Shown: positions 11,690 through 21,660 of the stretch, piece by piece
Position numbering within the stretch: position 1 is the stretch's first letter
How the letters are laid out: each line of letters opens with the position of its first letter
NCBI GenBank assembly: GCA_016124445.1
Contig: WGNR01000012.1
Location: 744,001 to 808,000 of the forward strand
DNA: 64,000 bases
Source: a bacterium
GTDB taxonomy: Bacteria; Planctomycetota; Planctomycetia; Pirellulales; Pirellulaceae
Reading direction: 5' to 3'
The notes under the pieces: generated by a model
Databases searched by the model: none
What the model was told of the DNA's origin: nothing
What the model saw: only the letters and a program-made list of their open reading frames with translations
Program-made: the position numbers and the translations under genes

Positions 11690-12397
11690 TTGGAGAGTGA
11701 AATCGTGAAGCCCCATCTACGAATCATTGGTGACGTGCATGCTCAAATCGACTCTGTCATCAACGAAAATGGGCGGTCGAATTATCTCAAGTTGACCGAG
11801 GGGTGCACCTACTCGATTCAGCTGGGTGACTTGGGAGACGCGATCGCCTATCAACAAATCGGTGAAAGCTGCGATCCGGCCCGGCATAAATTCCTGCCAG
11901 GCAATCACGACGACTACGATCACCTGCCGCCGCATGCCCTCGGAGATTTTGGTCAGAGCACGCTCGGCGGTGTGCCTTTCTTTTTTGTCCGAGGCGCGCA
12001 AACTTCCGACCAAACTAAACGGCTCGATCTGCAACAGCGTTTGGGCAAAAAGCTATGGTGGGAAGAGGAAGAGCTAACGCTAGCCCAAGTCGAGCAAGCC
12101 GTCCAAGCCTATCGTTTGGCCAAGCCGCGATTGATGCTTTCGCATGATTGCCCTGCGTCGATTCGCGATTGCTTGTTGCGTGAACTCTCTCAGGCAGACT
12201 CGGCAAAGTCATCCGGTTCGCGTACCTGCGAAATGTTGGAGCAGATGCTCCAGGTGCACCGACCAGAAATATGGTTGTTCGGTCATTATCACCAAGACTG
12301 GAAGATCCAACAGGATGGCACCCTTTTTCAGTGTCTCGGAGAACTCTCGTTTGTTGACCTGGACGAAGCGGGAATCATCGTTCCTTCTTTTCGATAA
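11690..12397 (+). CDS. Calcineurin-like metallophosphoesterase
   Basis: A 235-residue protein, TTG start (an in-frame GTG at 11705 is the alternative). It carries the full two-metal phosphoesterase motif set: IIGDVHAQ (Asp-x-His), IQLGDLGD (Gly-Asp), PGNHDDY (Gly-Asn-His-Asp), LSHDCP (His) and FGHYHQDW (Gly-His-x-His). Such enzymes hydrolyse phosphomono- or diesters in the cytoplasm; the substrate cannot be told from sequence. The region between GNHD and the SHDCP motif is short, fitting the compact bacterial class. No obvious operon partner is present. Confidence 0.88.
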   Translation: MESEIVKPHLRIIGDVHAQIDSVINENGRSNYLKLTEGCTYSIQLGDLGDAIAYQQIGESCDPARHKFLPGNHDDYDHLPPHALGDFGQSTLGGVPFFFVRGAQTSDQTKRLDLQQRLGKKLWWEEEELTLAQVEQAVQAYRLAKPRLMLSHDCPASIRDCLLRELSQADSAKSSGSRTCEMLEQMLQVHRPEIWLFGHYHQDWKIQQDGTLFQCLGELSFVDLDEAGIIVPSFR

Positions 12398-12470
12398 CGC
12401 TGGCAATGGTTGCCGTACTCGCCGACAATGAAGCTGGAATGACCCAACAGGCTTATCATTGTGAATTGCG

Positions 12471-13376
12471 TTGACCGAAATCGAGGAACCTTCTGAAGTA
12501 ACCCCGCTCAAGCCGTCGTGGCTGTTGATTGTCTTTTCGGTGATCAACATGTTGGCAGGGACGGCGTCGGCCAGTGTCTTGTTGGCCAAACTCGAATACT
12601 CTTGGCCCCACTCCGTGGACACCTTTTCGTTAATAGCTCTCGTCTATGCAATTTCAGCCATCGTAGGGCAGTACTATGGGACCTTTCGCAATAGTGTGCG
12701 GGGTGCTTCTTTTGCGGGCTCTGGATGTGTTGTGTTTTACTTTCCGCTTGGATTTGCCTATTGGCTGCAATCCTACCCAGGTCGAATCGAAGAAACGAAA
12801 ATGATTTGGGCAATCGTGATCGTGATGGGCTGTGTTTCCGCGGGCCTGAACTTTTGGTGGTTTGAGAAACTGCAAATACATGCCAAGGCACATCCCCTAC
12901 CGACAAAGTTTTCGATTGCGCTGTGGGAGGTTCTCACCTTTGTAGGCTTGCTGGGCCTGATCATGCTGCCGACCGTCTACCGGGCTCAAGCAAACCAGGC
13001 GATCTATCGCGAAAATGTTGCCGTTGCCGATGCTCCGTTTGCGGTACCGGATCGAGCCGAAGCGATTTGTTACCAGAGAAGCCGTACCGGGTTGATCTTG
13101 GCGAGTTACGAAATCAGCGAGACCGATTTCAAAAGCTGGCTATCTGAACACGATTCCGAATTACGAAAGGGTGGGGGCTGGTCGAACGATTTTCAAATGC
13201 CCGTGGACGTTGACCTCCCGGATGCTGGCCTCAGGCCATTCCGATCTCGGCCTAGAGATCATTCCGTAACCGACGGAATCATCGTTCGCTGGAGTTTGGG
13301 AAAAGTCGATTTCACGATTACCTTTGATCGAATTGAAGGAATTGCCTTCTACGAAGAAAGGGAAATCCGTAAGTAG
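12471..13376 (+). CDS. Multi-pass membrane protein, tandem paralogue 1
   Basis: A 301-residue protein starting at TTG. The N-terminal 190 residues contain about five hydrophobic segments and the C-terminal 110 are soluble. It shares with the next gene the start TEIEEPSEV.PLKPSWLLIV, the block ANQAIYRENVAVADAPFAVP, and the soluble-domain patterns AICYQRSRTGLI and SWLSEHDSE. No known family was recognised. The soluble part may sit outside the membrane as a sensor or lid, but this is a guess. The duplicated pair is separated by 105 bp. Confidence 0.65.
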   Translation: MTEIEEPSEVTPLKPSWLLIVFSVINMLAGTASASVLLAKLEYSWPHSVDTFSLIALVYAISAIVGQYYGTFRNSVRGASFAGSGCVVFYFPLGFAYWLQSYPGRIEETKMIWAIVIVMGCVSAGLNFWWFEKLQIHAKAHPLPTKFSIALWEVLTFVGLLGLIMLPTVYRAQANQAIYRENVAVADAPFAVPDRAEAICYQRSRTGLILASYEISETDFKSWLSEHDSELRKGGGWSNDFQMPVDVDLPDAGLRPFRSRPRDHSVTDGIIVRWSLGKVDFTITFDRIEGIAFYEEREIRK

Positions 13377-13481
13377 GTTCCAACCTCGCCTATTCCACTT
13401 TCGCCAGCAGCGGCAGCCGTTCGCGTTGCGTGATGACAATGAATTGTCACAAATCAAATAGTCCGACCATCGAGAATTGAG

Positions 13482-14402
13482 TTGACTGAGAACGAGGAAG
13501 CACCCGAAGTAACCCTGCCCAAGCCATCGTGGCTGTTGATCGTGTTTTCGGTGATCAACATCTTGGCCGGGGTAGCTGAGGCCAGCGTAATGTTGGTTGG
13601 CTTTGAATATCTTTGGCCTAATCCGGCCAGCTACCAGTTACTTCTCATATCGTTGGTTGGAGTTTGCCTGGTGGTCTTGCAATACTCAGGCACATTTCGG
13701 CGGAATGCCAACGCTGCGTTGGGTGACGCGTTCGTAAGTGGACTCTGTTACGGAATGATCTTGTTGTTTTGCATTACGATGGATTTCCTCCGTCAAGGCG
13801 CGCTGATTCTACCCCCAGGGCAACTTGCTTGGTCGATTGTTTTTGCGGCGACGATCGTTTCCTTGGCCATGAATGGTTTCTGGTTTTGGAAACTGAAGCA
13901 GCATTTCGAGAAACATCCCACGCCAAGTGATTATTCAATATCAATGCAGGAAGTCTTGGCCTGCCTGGGATTGCTCGGGCTGATCATTTTGCCGGTTGCC
14001 TATCAAGTCCAGGCAAACCAATCTATCTATCGGGAAAACGTTTCCGCTATCGAAGTTCCGTTCCCTGTGCCTGAGGAAGCGAAAGCCATACGGTACCAAC
14101 GTGATCGAAATGGTTTGATCGTGGCGGCCAGTTACGAAATAGACGAGGCTGACTTGAAAGATTGGCTTTCACGACCTGATTCCGAAATGCGAAAGCATGG
14201 AGCGAAATGGAGCGAGATCAATAAGCCGTATGAAATCAACCTTCCCGATCCGACACTCGCCCAATACCCAACGTCGATGGGACATGTTGTTACCAAGGGA
14301 ATTCGCGTTATCTGGAAGGTAGATAACGTTTATTACGCCACAACCTACGATCGTACCGAGGGATTGGCCATCTACCAGGAAGTTTTCATTCCGCAGAATT
14401 AA
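13482..14402 (+). CDS. Multi-pass membrane protein, tandem paralogue 2
   Basis: A 306-residue protein starting at TTG, closely related along its whole length to the preceding gene: KPSWLLIVFSVIN at the N-terminus, ANQSIYRENVSAIEVPFPVP in the middle, and DWLSRPDSEMRKHG in the soluble C-terminal part. About five membrane segments precede the soluble domain. The pair arose by local duplication; conserved sequence on both sides of the membrane segments argues that both copies are functional. The function is unknown. Confidence 0.65.
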   Translation: MTENEEAPEVTLPKPSWLLIVFSVINILAGVAEASVMLVGFEYLWPNPASYQLLLISLVGVCLVVLQYSGTFRRNANAALGDAFVSGLCYGMILLFCITMDFLRQGALILPPGQLAWSIVFAATIVSLAMNGFWFWKLKQHFEKHPTPSDYSISMQEVLACLGLLGLIILPVAYQVQANQSIYRENVSAIEVPFPVPEEAKAIRYQRDRNGLIVAASYEIDEADLKDWLSRPDSEMRKHGAKWSEINKPYEINLPDPTLAQYPTSMGHVVTKGIRVIWKVDNVYYATTYDRTEGLAIYQEVFIPQN

Positions 14403-14565
14403 CTGCTACGGCTCCACGTTCGCAATGCCACGGCCAAAACGCCTGTCATTTGGTATGCAAGCTGCGCAAAACTACCTGGCGCGCGAGTTGCACAATTAGT
14501 CCCCTGATGCGTTCGAAGCAGATCGTGTCTCCACGCAGCTTTCCATTTTCCATAGGAGAACATCG

Positions 14566-15234
14566 ATGCAGAAAACACGTCTAACCAATTCGGCATGGAT
14601 ATCGCTATTCAACAATGCGATTCTGGCGCTGATCATTCTCGTCATCCTGGGCTCTTGGAGCTACGCGATGTTTGGTCCCAAGGGTAAGCCCCCAATCGAC
14701 GAGGAGAAACTCGCTTCGGTTGTTCAGCAGCGACTCAAGCAGCATGCCCCGGAGATTGAGCGCGAGGCGAAGCGAGTGGCGGCGGATATCTTGCCGCCGT
14801 TGAGTAAGGCGATCGTCAAGCAATCGCAAGAAGACTATGACCGCTACATGCAAACCTTGCAGAAGCAGGGAGGGCAACTTGCCGAACACTCGGAAGTTAT
14901 CTTCGTTGACGCTGTCAAAGCCCAGTACAGCGATTACCTTCAGGCCCACCGCGAAGTGCTGGCGGAAGAATTCCCCAATCATGCCGACAAGAAGTCGATC
15001 GATCAGTTGATCGCCCAATTTGAAAAGGTGGGCCACAAAATGATCGAGCGGTTTTACCTGGAAGATTTCGCCAAGCAAGCCAAACGTACCGAGGTGGCCT
15101 GGAGTAAGATCCAACCGGTTAAAGAACCTGCCCCGGGCGACCCTAGTTTGGAAAAACAGCTGATTGATTATGGCACGGATTGGAGTGTTCTGGCATTCAC
15201 CGACAAGGCTAAACAATCGGTGTTAAGTGACTAG
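14566..15234 (+). CDS. Single-pass membrane protein with helical soluble domain
   Basis: A 222-residue protein. A short cytoplasmic start is followed by one membrane segment (about residues 15-35), then a largely helical soluble domain rich in Gln, Glu and Lys. The block APEIEREAKRVAADILPPL is echoed in the next gene by APEIAAALSNKLIASTPEI, so the two are distant paralogues that probably function together outside the membrane. A GGAG site lies before the ATG. No known domain was recognised. Confidence 0.65.
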   Translation: MQKTRLTNSAWISLFNNAILALIILVILGSWSYAMFGPKGKPPIDEEKLASVVQQRLKQHAPEIEREAKRVAADILPPLSKAIVKQSQEDYDRYMQTLQKQGGQLAEHSEVIFVDAVKAQYSDYLQAHREVLAEEFPNHADKKSIDQLIAQFEKVGHKMIERFYLEDFAKQAKRTEVAWSKIQPVKEPAPGDPSLEKQLIDYGTDWSVLAFTDKAKQSVLSD

Positions 15235-15294
15235 TCTGGTCTCGATCGATCCAAAATGCTCGCTGAAGTTCCTCGCCACGCAAAAGGTATTCTC

Positions 15295-15987
15295 ATGACT
15301 GATTCATCCCCAAAGCCATCGCCCGTTGAAAAATTCTTCGCCAGCCGTCGGCTGACTGCGGGACTGTTAATCGTTTTCCTGATCGAGTTGATCGGCATCG
15401 TATCGTACACCTACGTCGAAGTTGAGAGGCAGATCCAACCGAACCACCTGGCCGATGAGGCAGAGAAGGCGATTCGCAAAAACTACCCTGAAATCCGCAA
15501 GGAGTTTACGACCGAGATCAAACAGAACGCACCGGAAATCGCAGCGGCCTTGAGCAACAAGCTTATTGCGTCAACGCCTGAGATTCGTCAATGGCTACAA
15601 GATGCCATGCGCCGCCAACTTCGGTACGGCTTGGACGAAACAACCCAGCTAAGTGCAGCAGAGTTTAGCGAGTTCCTCCACAGTAACCATGATGAAATTG
15701 AGGAATTGTTCGTCAAATTAGAAGAAACTCCCGACGATTTAGACAACTACGTGAACAAGTTCGAAGTGAAGATACAACAGCAATGGGGTGTCGATCTCGA
15801 AAAACAGGCCCGCAATGCCTTGCTGCTGCATCGCGAATTCAATGACAAGTTAGAGACGATCAATCGCGGCAGCGCGTTAACTCCCAAGGAGTTGCTTGAG
15901 AAGAGAATCCTGCGGATCGTCAAAACGCTGGAGGAAAAACGTCTACCCGACATGCCCAAGCTGGCATCGGCTCAGGTCGACCGATGA
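15295..15987 (+). CDS. Single-pass membrane protein, partner of the preceding gene
   Basis: A 230-residue protein with one membrane segment (LTAGLLIVFLIELIGIVSYT) and a helical, charged soluble domain. An upstream in-frame ATG at 15256 exists, but the ATG at 15295 puts a normal short cytoplasmic leader (TDSSPKPSPVEKFF) before the membrane segment. It shares the NYPEIRKEF/APEI-type helical repeats with the previous gene, 60 bp upstream. The function is unknown; the paired arrangement suggests a membrane complex. Confidence 0.62.
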   Translation: MTDSSPKPSPVEKFFASRRLTAGLLIVFLIELIGIVSYTYVEVERQIQPNHLADEAEKAIRKNYPEIRKEFTTEIKQNAPEIAAALSNKLIASTPEIRQWLQDAMRRQLRYGLDETTQLSAAEFSEFLHSNHDEIEELFVKLEETPDDLDNYVNKFEVKIQQQWGVDLEKQARNALLLHREFNDKLETINRGSALTPKELLEKRILRIVKTLEEKRLPDMPKLASAQVDR

Positions 15988-16050
15988 ATGAGACGATCGG
16001 CAGAGAGCCAACCACGGCAAGTCGAAGTTCGCCGAAAGAAATGAGGCTCG

Positions 16051-18450
16051 TTAACTCGACTGATCGTACTGATTGATCAACCGTCGAAGCTCAGAAGGTT
16101 CGGCCGGCTTAACCAGGTGATGATCAAAGCCAGCCGCGGTCGTTTTCGCGCGGTGTTCCTGTTGGCCCCAGCCAGTTAACGCGATGAGCAAGATATCTTT
16201 CCCCCAAGGCTGCTTACGGATGTGGCGGGCTGCTTCGTAGCCGTTCAAGCGAGGCATGCCGAGATCCATCAAAATGATCTCGGGCTTGAACTGCTCGGCG
16301 ACTTCGATTGCTTGCTGGCCGTCTTCAGCGGTCATGACGGTGTTGCCCAGCAGCTTTACGACTTTGCTCAACATTTCGGCGGCGGCCTGATTGTCGTCGA
16401 CCACCAGCACACGGTGTTCGCCTGGCTTGGTGACAACAGCGCCGGGTGACTCATTTGTTGGAACGTTCTCGGGATGGTCTTTCTCGTCGATTGGCAAAAG
16501 GACCTGGAATTCGCTTCCTTTGCCTTCTCCGTCGCTGGTAACCGTCACGGTGCCGCCATGCATTTCGACCAGCGATTTGACCAACGTCAGCCCAATGCCC
16601 AGGCCAGAGTAACGTTGCTCCATCGAGCGATCTACTTGGGTGAAAATCGTGAAGATCGTATCGATCATGTCGGCCGGAATGCCGATGCCCGTGTCGCGAA
16701 CTTTGATCGCGATATGCTCCGAGTCAGGCTGCTCGATCAGCAGCGTGATCTTGCCGCCGTCAGGCGTGTACTTGGCCGAATTGTTCAGCAAGTTGGAAAT
16801 GACCTGGGCCAGGCGATTTGGATCGGCGTACAGGGTAACATCGACGTCGTTGCCTACGATTTCCAAGGTATGGTTCGCTTCGTCGATCAACGGCCGCGAT
16901 GATTCAACGGCACTTTCGATCACGTCGGAAAGATGCACATCCGCTTTGCGAAGATTCAGTTTGCCGCGCGTTACCCGCGAAACATCGAGCAAGTCGTCGA
17001 CCAGCGTGATCAACTGCTGCGTCTGCCGCTCCATGGTGATTCGCGTTTCGTTAAGCGTTTCCGGATCGTCTCCGGCGAGCTTCAACAGTTCCAGCCCCAT
17101 ACGAATTGGTGCCAGCGGGTTGCGAAGCTCGTGCGCCAAGGTCGCCAGGAACTCATCCTTCTTGCGGTCGGCATCGGAAAGCTGGGCGGCGACGCTTCGT
17201 AATTCTTCCTGGATTGCCTGCTGTTCGCTGATGTCGGTATTGGTGCCGAACCAGCGAATGATCTGGCCGTCGTCGCCGCGAAGGGGGAGGGCACGCGTAA
17301 GGAATGGTTTGACGGTTCCATCCGCGCCGCGAATCCGCGTTACCACGTCCAACCGCTCGCCGGTCGCCACGCTTTGTTCCCACAACGATTTGATGCGCGG
17401 CAAATCGTGCGGTTCGATGAACTTGGTCCAGCCAGAGCCGGTACATTCTTCCATACTGCTGCCGGTGTATTCCAGCCAGCGTTGATTGAACCAATCGAAG
17501 TAGCCATCAGGCCGGGTCATCCAGGCCATTTGCGGGATGGCATCGGCCAAGTGGAAGAACTCGGCCTGGCTTTGCTTCAAGGCCAACTCGGTCTCGCGGA
17601 GCCGCGATTGATCGAGCACGAAACAGATGTACTGTCCTGGGCGATCTTCGACCGGTGCGAAGCCAATTGTGATCGGAACGCGGGCTCCATCCTTCGCGAT
17701 GTATTCTTTATCGTAAGGCTGACAGGCGCCTTGAGCATCGGCCGCGGCAATTCCTTCGAAGTCGCGAGCTCGGTACTCGGGTGGCGTCATTTCCAGCCAA
17801 CTCAGCCCGTCCCGTTTCCATTCTTCTTCAGTGCAACGAAGCATGCGAAGAATCTCGCCGTTGACTTCGACCCAGTTCCCTTCGGAATCTGCCACACCGA
17901 CGCCGACGATGTTCGACCCGACGAACCGCCGCCAACGGGCATCGCGTTCCTTGAGATCGGCATTGGCTTTGTTCAGTTCTTCGACACGTTCTTGAACGCG
18001 CTGCTCTAGCTCTTCGTTCGCTTTGCGGAGCGCTTTCTCGGCGGCGATGCGCGCGTTGATCTCGCGTTCCAGTTCCTCGGGCGATCGAAGGGCCAGCACT
18101 TTCGGAAAATTGCGTACGATGGCAAAGACGGTGGCCCAGGAAACGATCGCCGTAATCAGTGTCAAAAGGCCTGAGAGCCGATAGGCAGGCCACCAGAACG
18201 AGACCGCATCCATCAGGTGCGTCATGCCACACAGCAGGATGAAGGCCACGAACAAGATGAAAACGCTGCGGAAGGGGACGTCATGCTTGCGAGAAAGGAA
18301 GTACCCCATCAAGCAAGGGATCACGAAATAAGCCGACCAGATCCCGATGTCGGACAAGATGTGGAGCCACACCAGCCCCGAGGTCCAGCTTTCGCCGTCC
18401 CAGCGCCCTGGAAAATCAGACGCGTCGAAAAGGTGAAGAAGAAAATCCAT
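16051..18450 (-). CDS. Hybrid histidine kinase with ethylene-receptor-like membrane sensor
   Basis: A 799-residue hybrid kinase. Residues 25-115 form three membrane helices that match the ethylene-binding domain of plant ETR1 without gaps: Asp34, Tyr41, Ile71, Cys74 and His78 correspond to ETR1 Asp25, Tyr32, Ile62, Cys65 and His69, all offset by nine; Cys and His lie in [11 protein letters not shown] coiled coil (125-168), two PAS domains (about 172-290 and 295-412), HisKA (H440 in [12 protein letters not shown]), an HATPase ([23 protein letters not shown]) and a receiver domain (D729 in IILMDLGMP) follow. Ethylene or another small hydrophobic ligand via copper is inferred. No response regulator gene is adjacent. 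Confidence 0.9.
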   Translation of the reverse strand: MDFLLHLFDASDFPGRWDGESWTSGLVWLHILSDIGIWSAYFVIPCLMGYFLSRKHDVPFRSVFILFVAFILLCGMTHLMDAVSFWWPAYRLSGLLTLITAIVSWATVFAIVRNFPKVLALRSPEELEREINARIAAEKALRKANEELEQRVQERVEELNKANADLKERDARWRRFVGSNIVGVGVADSEGNWVEVNGEILRMLRCTEEEWKRDGLSWLEMTPPEYRARDFEGIAAADAQGACQPYDKEYIAKDGARVPITIGFAPVEDRPGQYICFVLDQSRLRETELALKQSQAEFFHLADAIPQMAWMTRPDGYFDWFNQRWLEYTGSSMEECTGSGWTKFIEPHDLPRIKSLWEQSVATGERLDVVTRIRGADGTVKPFLTRALPLRGDDGQIIRWFGTNTDISEQQAIQEELRSVAAQLSDADRKKDEFLATLAHELRNPLAPIRMGLELLKLAGDDPETLNETRITMERQTQQLITLVDDLLDVSRVTRGKLNLRKADVHLSDVIESAVESSRPLIDEANHTLEIVGNDVDVTLYADPNRLAQVISNLLNNSAKYTPDGGKITLLIEQPDSEHIAIKVRDTGIGIPADMIDTIFTIFTQVDRSMEQRYSGLGIGLTLVKSLVEMHGGTVTVTSDGEGKGSEFQVLLPIDEKDHPENVPTNESPGAVVTKPGEHRVLVVDDNQAAAEMLSKVVKLLGNTVMTAEDGQQAIEVAEQFKPEIILMDLGMPRLNGYEAARHIRKQPWGKDILLIALTGWGQQEHRAKTTAAGFDHHLVKPAEPSELRRLINQYDQSS

Positions 18451-18615
18451 ACCGTGGTGTTGGTGAAGTCGCTAAACAGCGAGCAGAGGGGAGAGAAATC
18501 GCTCCTTCTCATTCCCCAAGATCGATGAGGCAGGAATAACCTCTCTATTGTATTCCCTTGGAAGAGCGTGCGATAGGAAGTCGTAAACTGAAATTAATAT
18601 AGCGCCCTTAACGAA

Positions 18616-18645
18616 AAAAGGCCCGTTCCATTGGAAGGGCCTTTT
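18616..18645. terminator. Bidirectional rho-independent terminator
   Basis: AAAAGGCCC (18616-18624) pairs with GGGCCTTTT (18637-18645), with an inner TTCC/GGAA extension, an A-run on the left and a T-run on the right. It lies about 30 bp beyond the stop of the minus-strand YTV-repeat gene and upstream of the histidine kinase. Confidence 0.85.
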
Positions 18646-18673
18646 CTGTGTTTCGGTTGGGAGCGTGCTGGTT

Positions 18674-20053
18674 TTACAGCGCTGGCGTTCCCGTTTCGTC
18701 ACTATCGCTGGGCGAAGCGCTCTTCTCGCTGGACTTGCCACCTTCGGCGGCCTTGAGTTCTGCTTCGGTCGGAGCCTTAGGCGGCTCGGACGGAGGAACG
18801 ATCGTCCGCTGAACTTTGACCTCAGGCCGCAGCACGCTGTTGGGGACGGCCGGAGCCGGCGAAACCGAAGCAGCCGGAGCGACGACGATCGGATTGCCGA
18901 ACGCATCCAGAGGAACACGCATGGTCACCGTACGCGGAACGCGCTTGGTGTACGTATATTGAACCCATTTTGGTTCTAACTTGGTTTCGGTGACGGTGCT
19001 GGTCTCGGCGACCCATTTCTGCACCTTCACTTCATACGGCTGAACCTGTTCTTCGTAGACCATCCGCGTGGTGGTAATCGGCACCTTGCGAACGACTTCT
19101 TCCTGAACCCACTTACAGACCTTCACCGGAACGATGTTCTCGACCCGTTCGACCACAGGCTTTTGAACCGTGATCGGAATCTGCTGGACTTGTTGAACCT
19201 GTTCGTAGCGGGTCACGTTGTACGGAATTCGCTGGACTTGGACTTCGTCCTCATAGCGAACGCGCTGAACCGGAACCTGCTGGGTGACCTGAGTCGGCAC
19301 GTACTGGGTTGTCGGAACCTGCTGAGCAACAACGTTCGGCACGTAGTTGGTCACGTTGGTGACAGTACCTGCCTGCTGTTGGGGAACCCAATGCAGGCCA
19401 CCGCGATCGTAGCGGTACTGACCGGTCACCGGATCGAAGTAAGTTTGACCGGTGGTCCATTGCAACCGATTACGAACCGCACCAGGCGTATAGACCTGGG
19501 TCGTCTGGTAGCCGCCCTGATCGACGTACTGGGTCCGGCAAACGGTTTGCGGCTGGTACATGGTGACGGTCTGGTTCTGCATCACGGTTTCGGTGACTGG
19601 ACGGCGAACGACCGTCTGCTTGTCGTAGAACTGGGTCTCGGTCACCGGCTTGAGGACCGTGTTGACCTGCTCTCGCATTTCGGTTTCAGTGACCATGCGA
19701 ACGCGATTGTAGCTGCGATCTTCCATCTGTTCTTCCCAGACGGGTTTCATCACGGTGTAGCGTTCTTCGCGTTCCGAAGTCTCGGTCACCGGCTTGGCGA
19801 CGGTCACGCGGCGTTCGCGTGCTTCGGTTTCCCAGACAGGTCGGTAGCTGGTGACCTGCTTGGGCGTTTCCACGCGATCGTATTCCAGTCGGTACGCAGT
19901 AACCGGCTGGTCTTCGTAAATGGTTTGAGTGACGATCTTGTACGATGGGCCACAGACCCCACAGCTTTGAGCGGCTGCAGGGCGGGCACTCATTGTCGAT
20001 ACGCCAACGATGGCGATCGCGGCGAGTGCCGTTTTAAGATGAGCGAGTTTCAT
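18674..20053 (-). CDS. Secreted YTV-type repeat protein (planctomycete-specific)
   Basis: A 459-residue protein with a Sec signal peptide ending near PAAAQS and then CGVCG. The rest is a string of short degenerate repeats of the form Y/R-x-V-x-K/R-P-V-x-E-T, for example RRVTVAKPVTETSEREERYT, VNTVLKPVTETQFYDKQTV and VVRRPVTETVMQNQTV. The alternating hydrophobic and charged residues suggest extended beta structure. The family is common in Planctomycetes, and a role in the cell envelope is suspected but not shown. The C-terminal 60 residues are Pro/Ala/Ser-rich and disordered. A 550-bp region upstream probably carries its promoter. Confidence 0.8.
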   Translation of the reverse strand: MKLAHLKTALAAIAIVGVSTMSARPAAAQSCGVCGPSYKIVTQTIYEDQPVTAYRLEYDRVETPKQVTSYRPVWETEARERRVTVAKPVTETSEREERYTVMKPVWEEQMEDRSYNRVRMVTETEMREQVNTVLKPVTETQFYDKQTVVRRPVTETVMQNQTVTMYQPQTVCRTQYVDQGGYQTTQVYTPGAVRNRLQWTTGQTYFDPVTGQYRYDRGGLHWVPQQQAGTVTNVTNYVPNVVAQQVPTTQYVPTQVTQQVPVQRVRYEDEVQVQRIPYNVTRYEQVQQVQQIPITVQKPVVERVENIVPVKVCKWVQEEVVRKVPITTTRMVYEEQVQPYEVKVQKWVAETSTVTETKLEPKWVQYTYTKRVPRTVTMRVPLDAFGNPIVVAPAASVSPAPAVPNSVLRPEVKVQRTIVPPSEPPKAPTEAELKAAEGGKSSEKSASPSDSDETGTPAL

Positions 20054-20605
20054 GGTTCTAGTTTCCTGACCAAACTGTTATTCGAATACGACCATCGAGG
20101 CCTATCCGCCGTCGAAATCCATCTCGCTCCTGACTGGTTCTACTCCCTGAAACGGGGGCGCCTCTTCCACGCAGGCAAGTCCTATTAGACTCGCAAATTT
20201 CCTGCTGCCTGGCAAACATTAAAGTTTGCCATCCGGACCGTAATCCGCTGGAAAAGCATACCTCTTCTAGTGTTACAGCAAACGAAATTCTTTCAAGATT
20301 TCATATCGAATTGCCGACGAACTAATCCGCTTTTCTGTCAAACTAATCCCATTAAGTAAGGTTGCTACCAGCTAGCTTAACCAGAAGGAAAAGTTTACCG
20401 AACACCTCATTCCACCGGGCAGCTTGTTGCTGGCTTCCAACGAGCGTTGCAAAAAGACATCAATGGCACTTGATAGCCCTGCTACTGAATGCAATGCCAG
20501 CCAGGTTAGGTACCAATTTGACATCAACGACGCCACTTACAGAGGTTTCATCTATTTGTTGAGCTCGCCGTTACAGTCGTTGCAGATGGTGGGAACCGGC
20601 CTCGA
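20054..20605. other. Gene-free spacer upstream of the YTV-repeat gene
   Basis: I see no credible coding frame here. An 8-bp perfect inverted repeat, TGGCAAAC (20210-20217) and GTTTGCCA (20224-20231) with a six-base AT loop, lies about 160 bp upstream of the YTV-repeat start and could be an operator or a small hairpin. The stretch 20240-20400 is AT-rich relative to the surroundings and is a likely promoter region. Confidence 0.4.
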
Positions 20606-21556
20606 TCAAGCCTCGTTTTCGACGGCCGAGTGAATCGCTTCGGCGGTATCCATCGGCTGATGGGGGAATATTTCGAGGTAGCGATGGTCGCGCACGACGG
20701 TTGGGTTTCGCAGCCCTTCGATCAAATGCCGACCGACCGACGCGCTCGTTGGCGTGACCAGGCCAAGCCACAAACTGGATAGATATGGGGTCAAAAGCGG
20801 AACGCGGATCAGCAGACGACGCAGCTTCCGCTCGCGGGCGTACATCTTGATCAGTTGCCCATAAGTGACCACGTCGCGGCTGCCGATTTCAATGACTTCG
20901 CTTTGCGTAAGGGGCACATCGAGCGCTAATTGCAGGTAGGTCAGAACATCTTGCGTAGCGATCGGTTGGGTTGGCGTTGAAAGCCAGCGCGGGCAGATCA
21001 TCATCGGCAGGCGCTGCGTGAGCGAACGAATTAGTTCGTACGACAAGCTGCCAGGTCCCAGCACAATCGAAGCCCGGAACTCGATCGTCTGCACCGTACC
21101 GCTGCGTAAGATTCGTCCCACCTCGTGTCGGCTTTTTAAATGGGGCGAAAGGCTTTCGTCGGTATCGTCGCCGAGGCCTCCCAGGTAGACGATTCGCGAG
21201 ACGCCGGCTGCCTGGGCCGCTTCGATAAAACGCTCGGCGGCGATGCGATCGATTTCCGCGAAATCTTCTCCATGTCCCATGCCATGGATCAGGTAGTAGG
21301 CGACGTTGACCCCTTCCAGGGCGGCGGCCAGGCTGGCGGAATCAAGCACGTTGCCGGTGACCACTTCGGACTGTTGGGCCAGCGTGCTATCCAGTTTTTG
21401 GGGATCGCGCACCAGGCAGCGGACGTTGCAAATCGGCAACAACTGGGCAGCGAGGCGGCTACCGACATAGCCTGTGGCCCCGGTTACCAGCACGGTCTTG
21501 CGGGTCGATGAGGGCTGTTGATCCAGAGAGGTCGAGGGCTGCCGATCCAGAGACAT
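20606..21556 (-). CDS. NAD(P)-binding atypical short-chain dehydrogenase (NmrA-like)
   Basis: A 316-residue protein with a Rossmann start TVLVTGATGYVGSRLAAQLL (G-x-x-G-x-x-G) after a short polar leader. The next elements, NVRCLVRDPQKL, VVTGNVLD and VAYYLIHGMG, fit the atypical SDR group of NAD(P)H-binding proteins with DUF2867-like companions. The catalytic Tyr-x-x-x-Lys is not evident, as expected for NmrA-like members that may sense the redox state. It is divergent from the DUF1990 gene 105 bp away, and these two families often co-occur. The reaction is unknown. Confidence 0.82.
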   Translation of the reverse strand: MSLDRQPSTSLDQQPSSTRKTVLVTGATGYVGSRLAAQLLPICNVRCLVRDPQKLDSTLAQQSEVVTGNVLDSASLAAALEGVNVAYYLIHGMGHGEDFAEIDRIAAERFIEAAQAAGVSRIVYLGGLGDDTDESLSPHLKSRHEVGRILRSGTVQTIEFRASIVLGPGSLSYELIRSLTQRLPMMICPRWLSTPTQPIATQDVLTYLQLALDVPLTQSEVIEIGSRDVVTYGQLIKMYARERKLRRLLIRVPLLTPYLSSLWLGLVTPTSASVGRHLIEGLRNPTVVRDHRYLEIFPHQPMDTAEAIHSAVENEA

Positions 21557-21660
21557 AGTTCAGGGCTTTAGTTTTCTGCAGATCCAGGTTGCGTATGGTT
21601 TGATTCTACGGTTCAAAGCACGAGCCCGGAAATAGTTTTTCTGCACTCGCAATAACCACC

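Noticed and set aside
19163..20188. Open frame of 341 residues on the plus strand
   Set aside because: It covers the YTV-repeat gene in antisense; its repeats are only the mirror of that gene.
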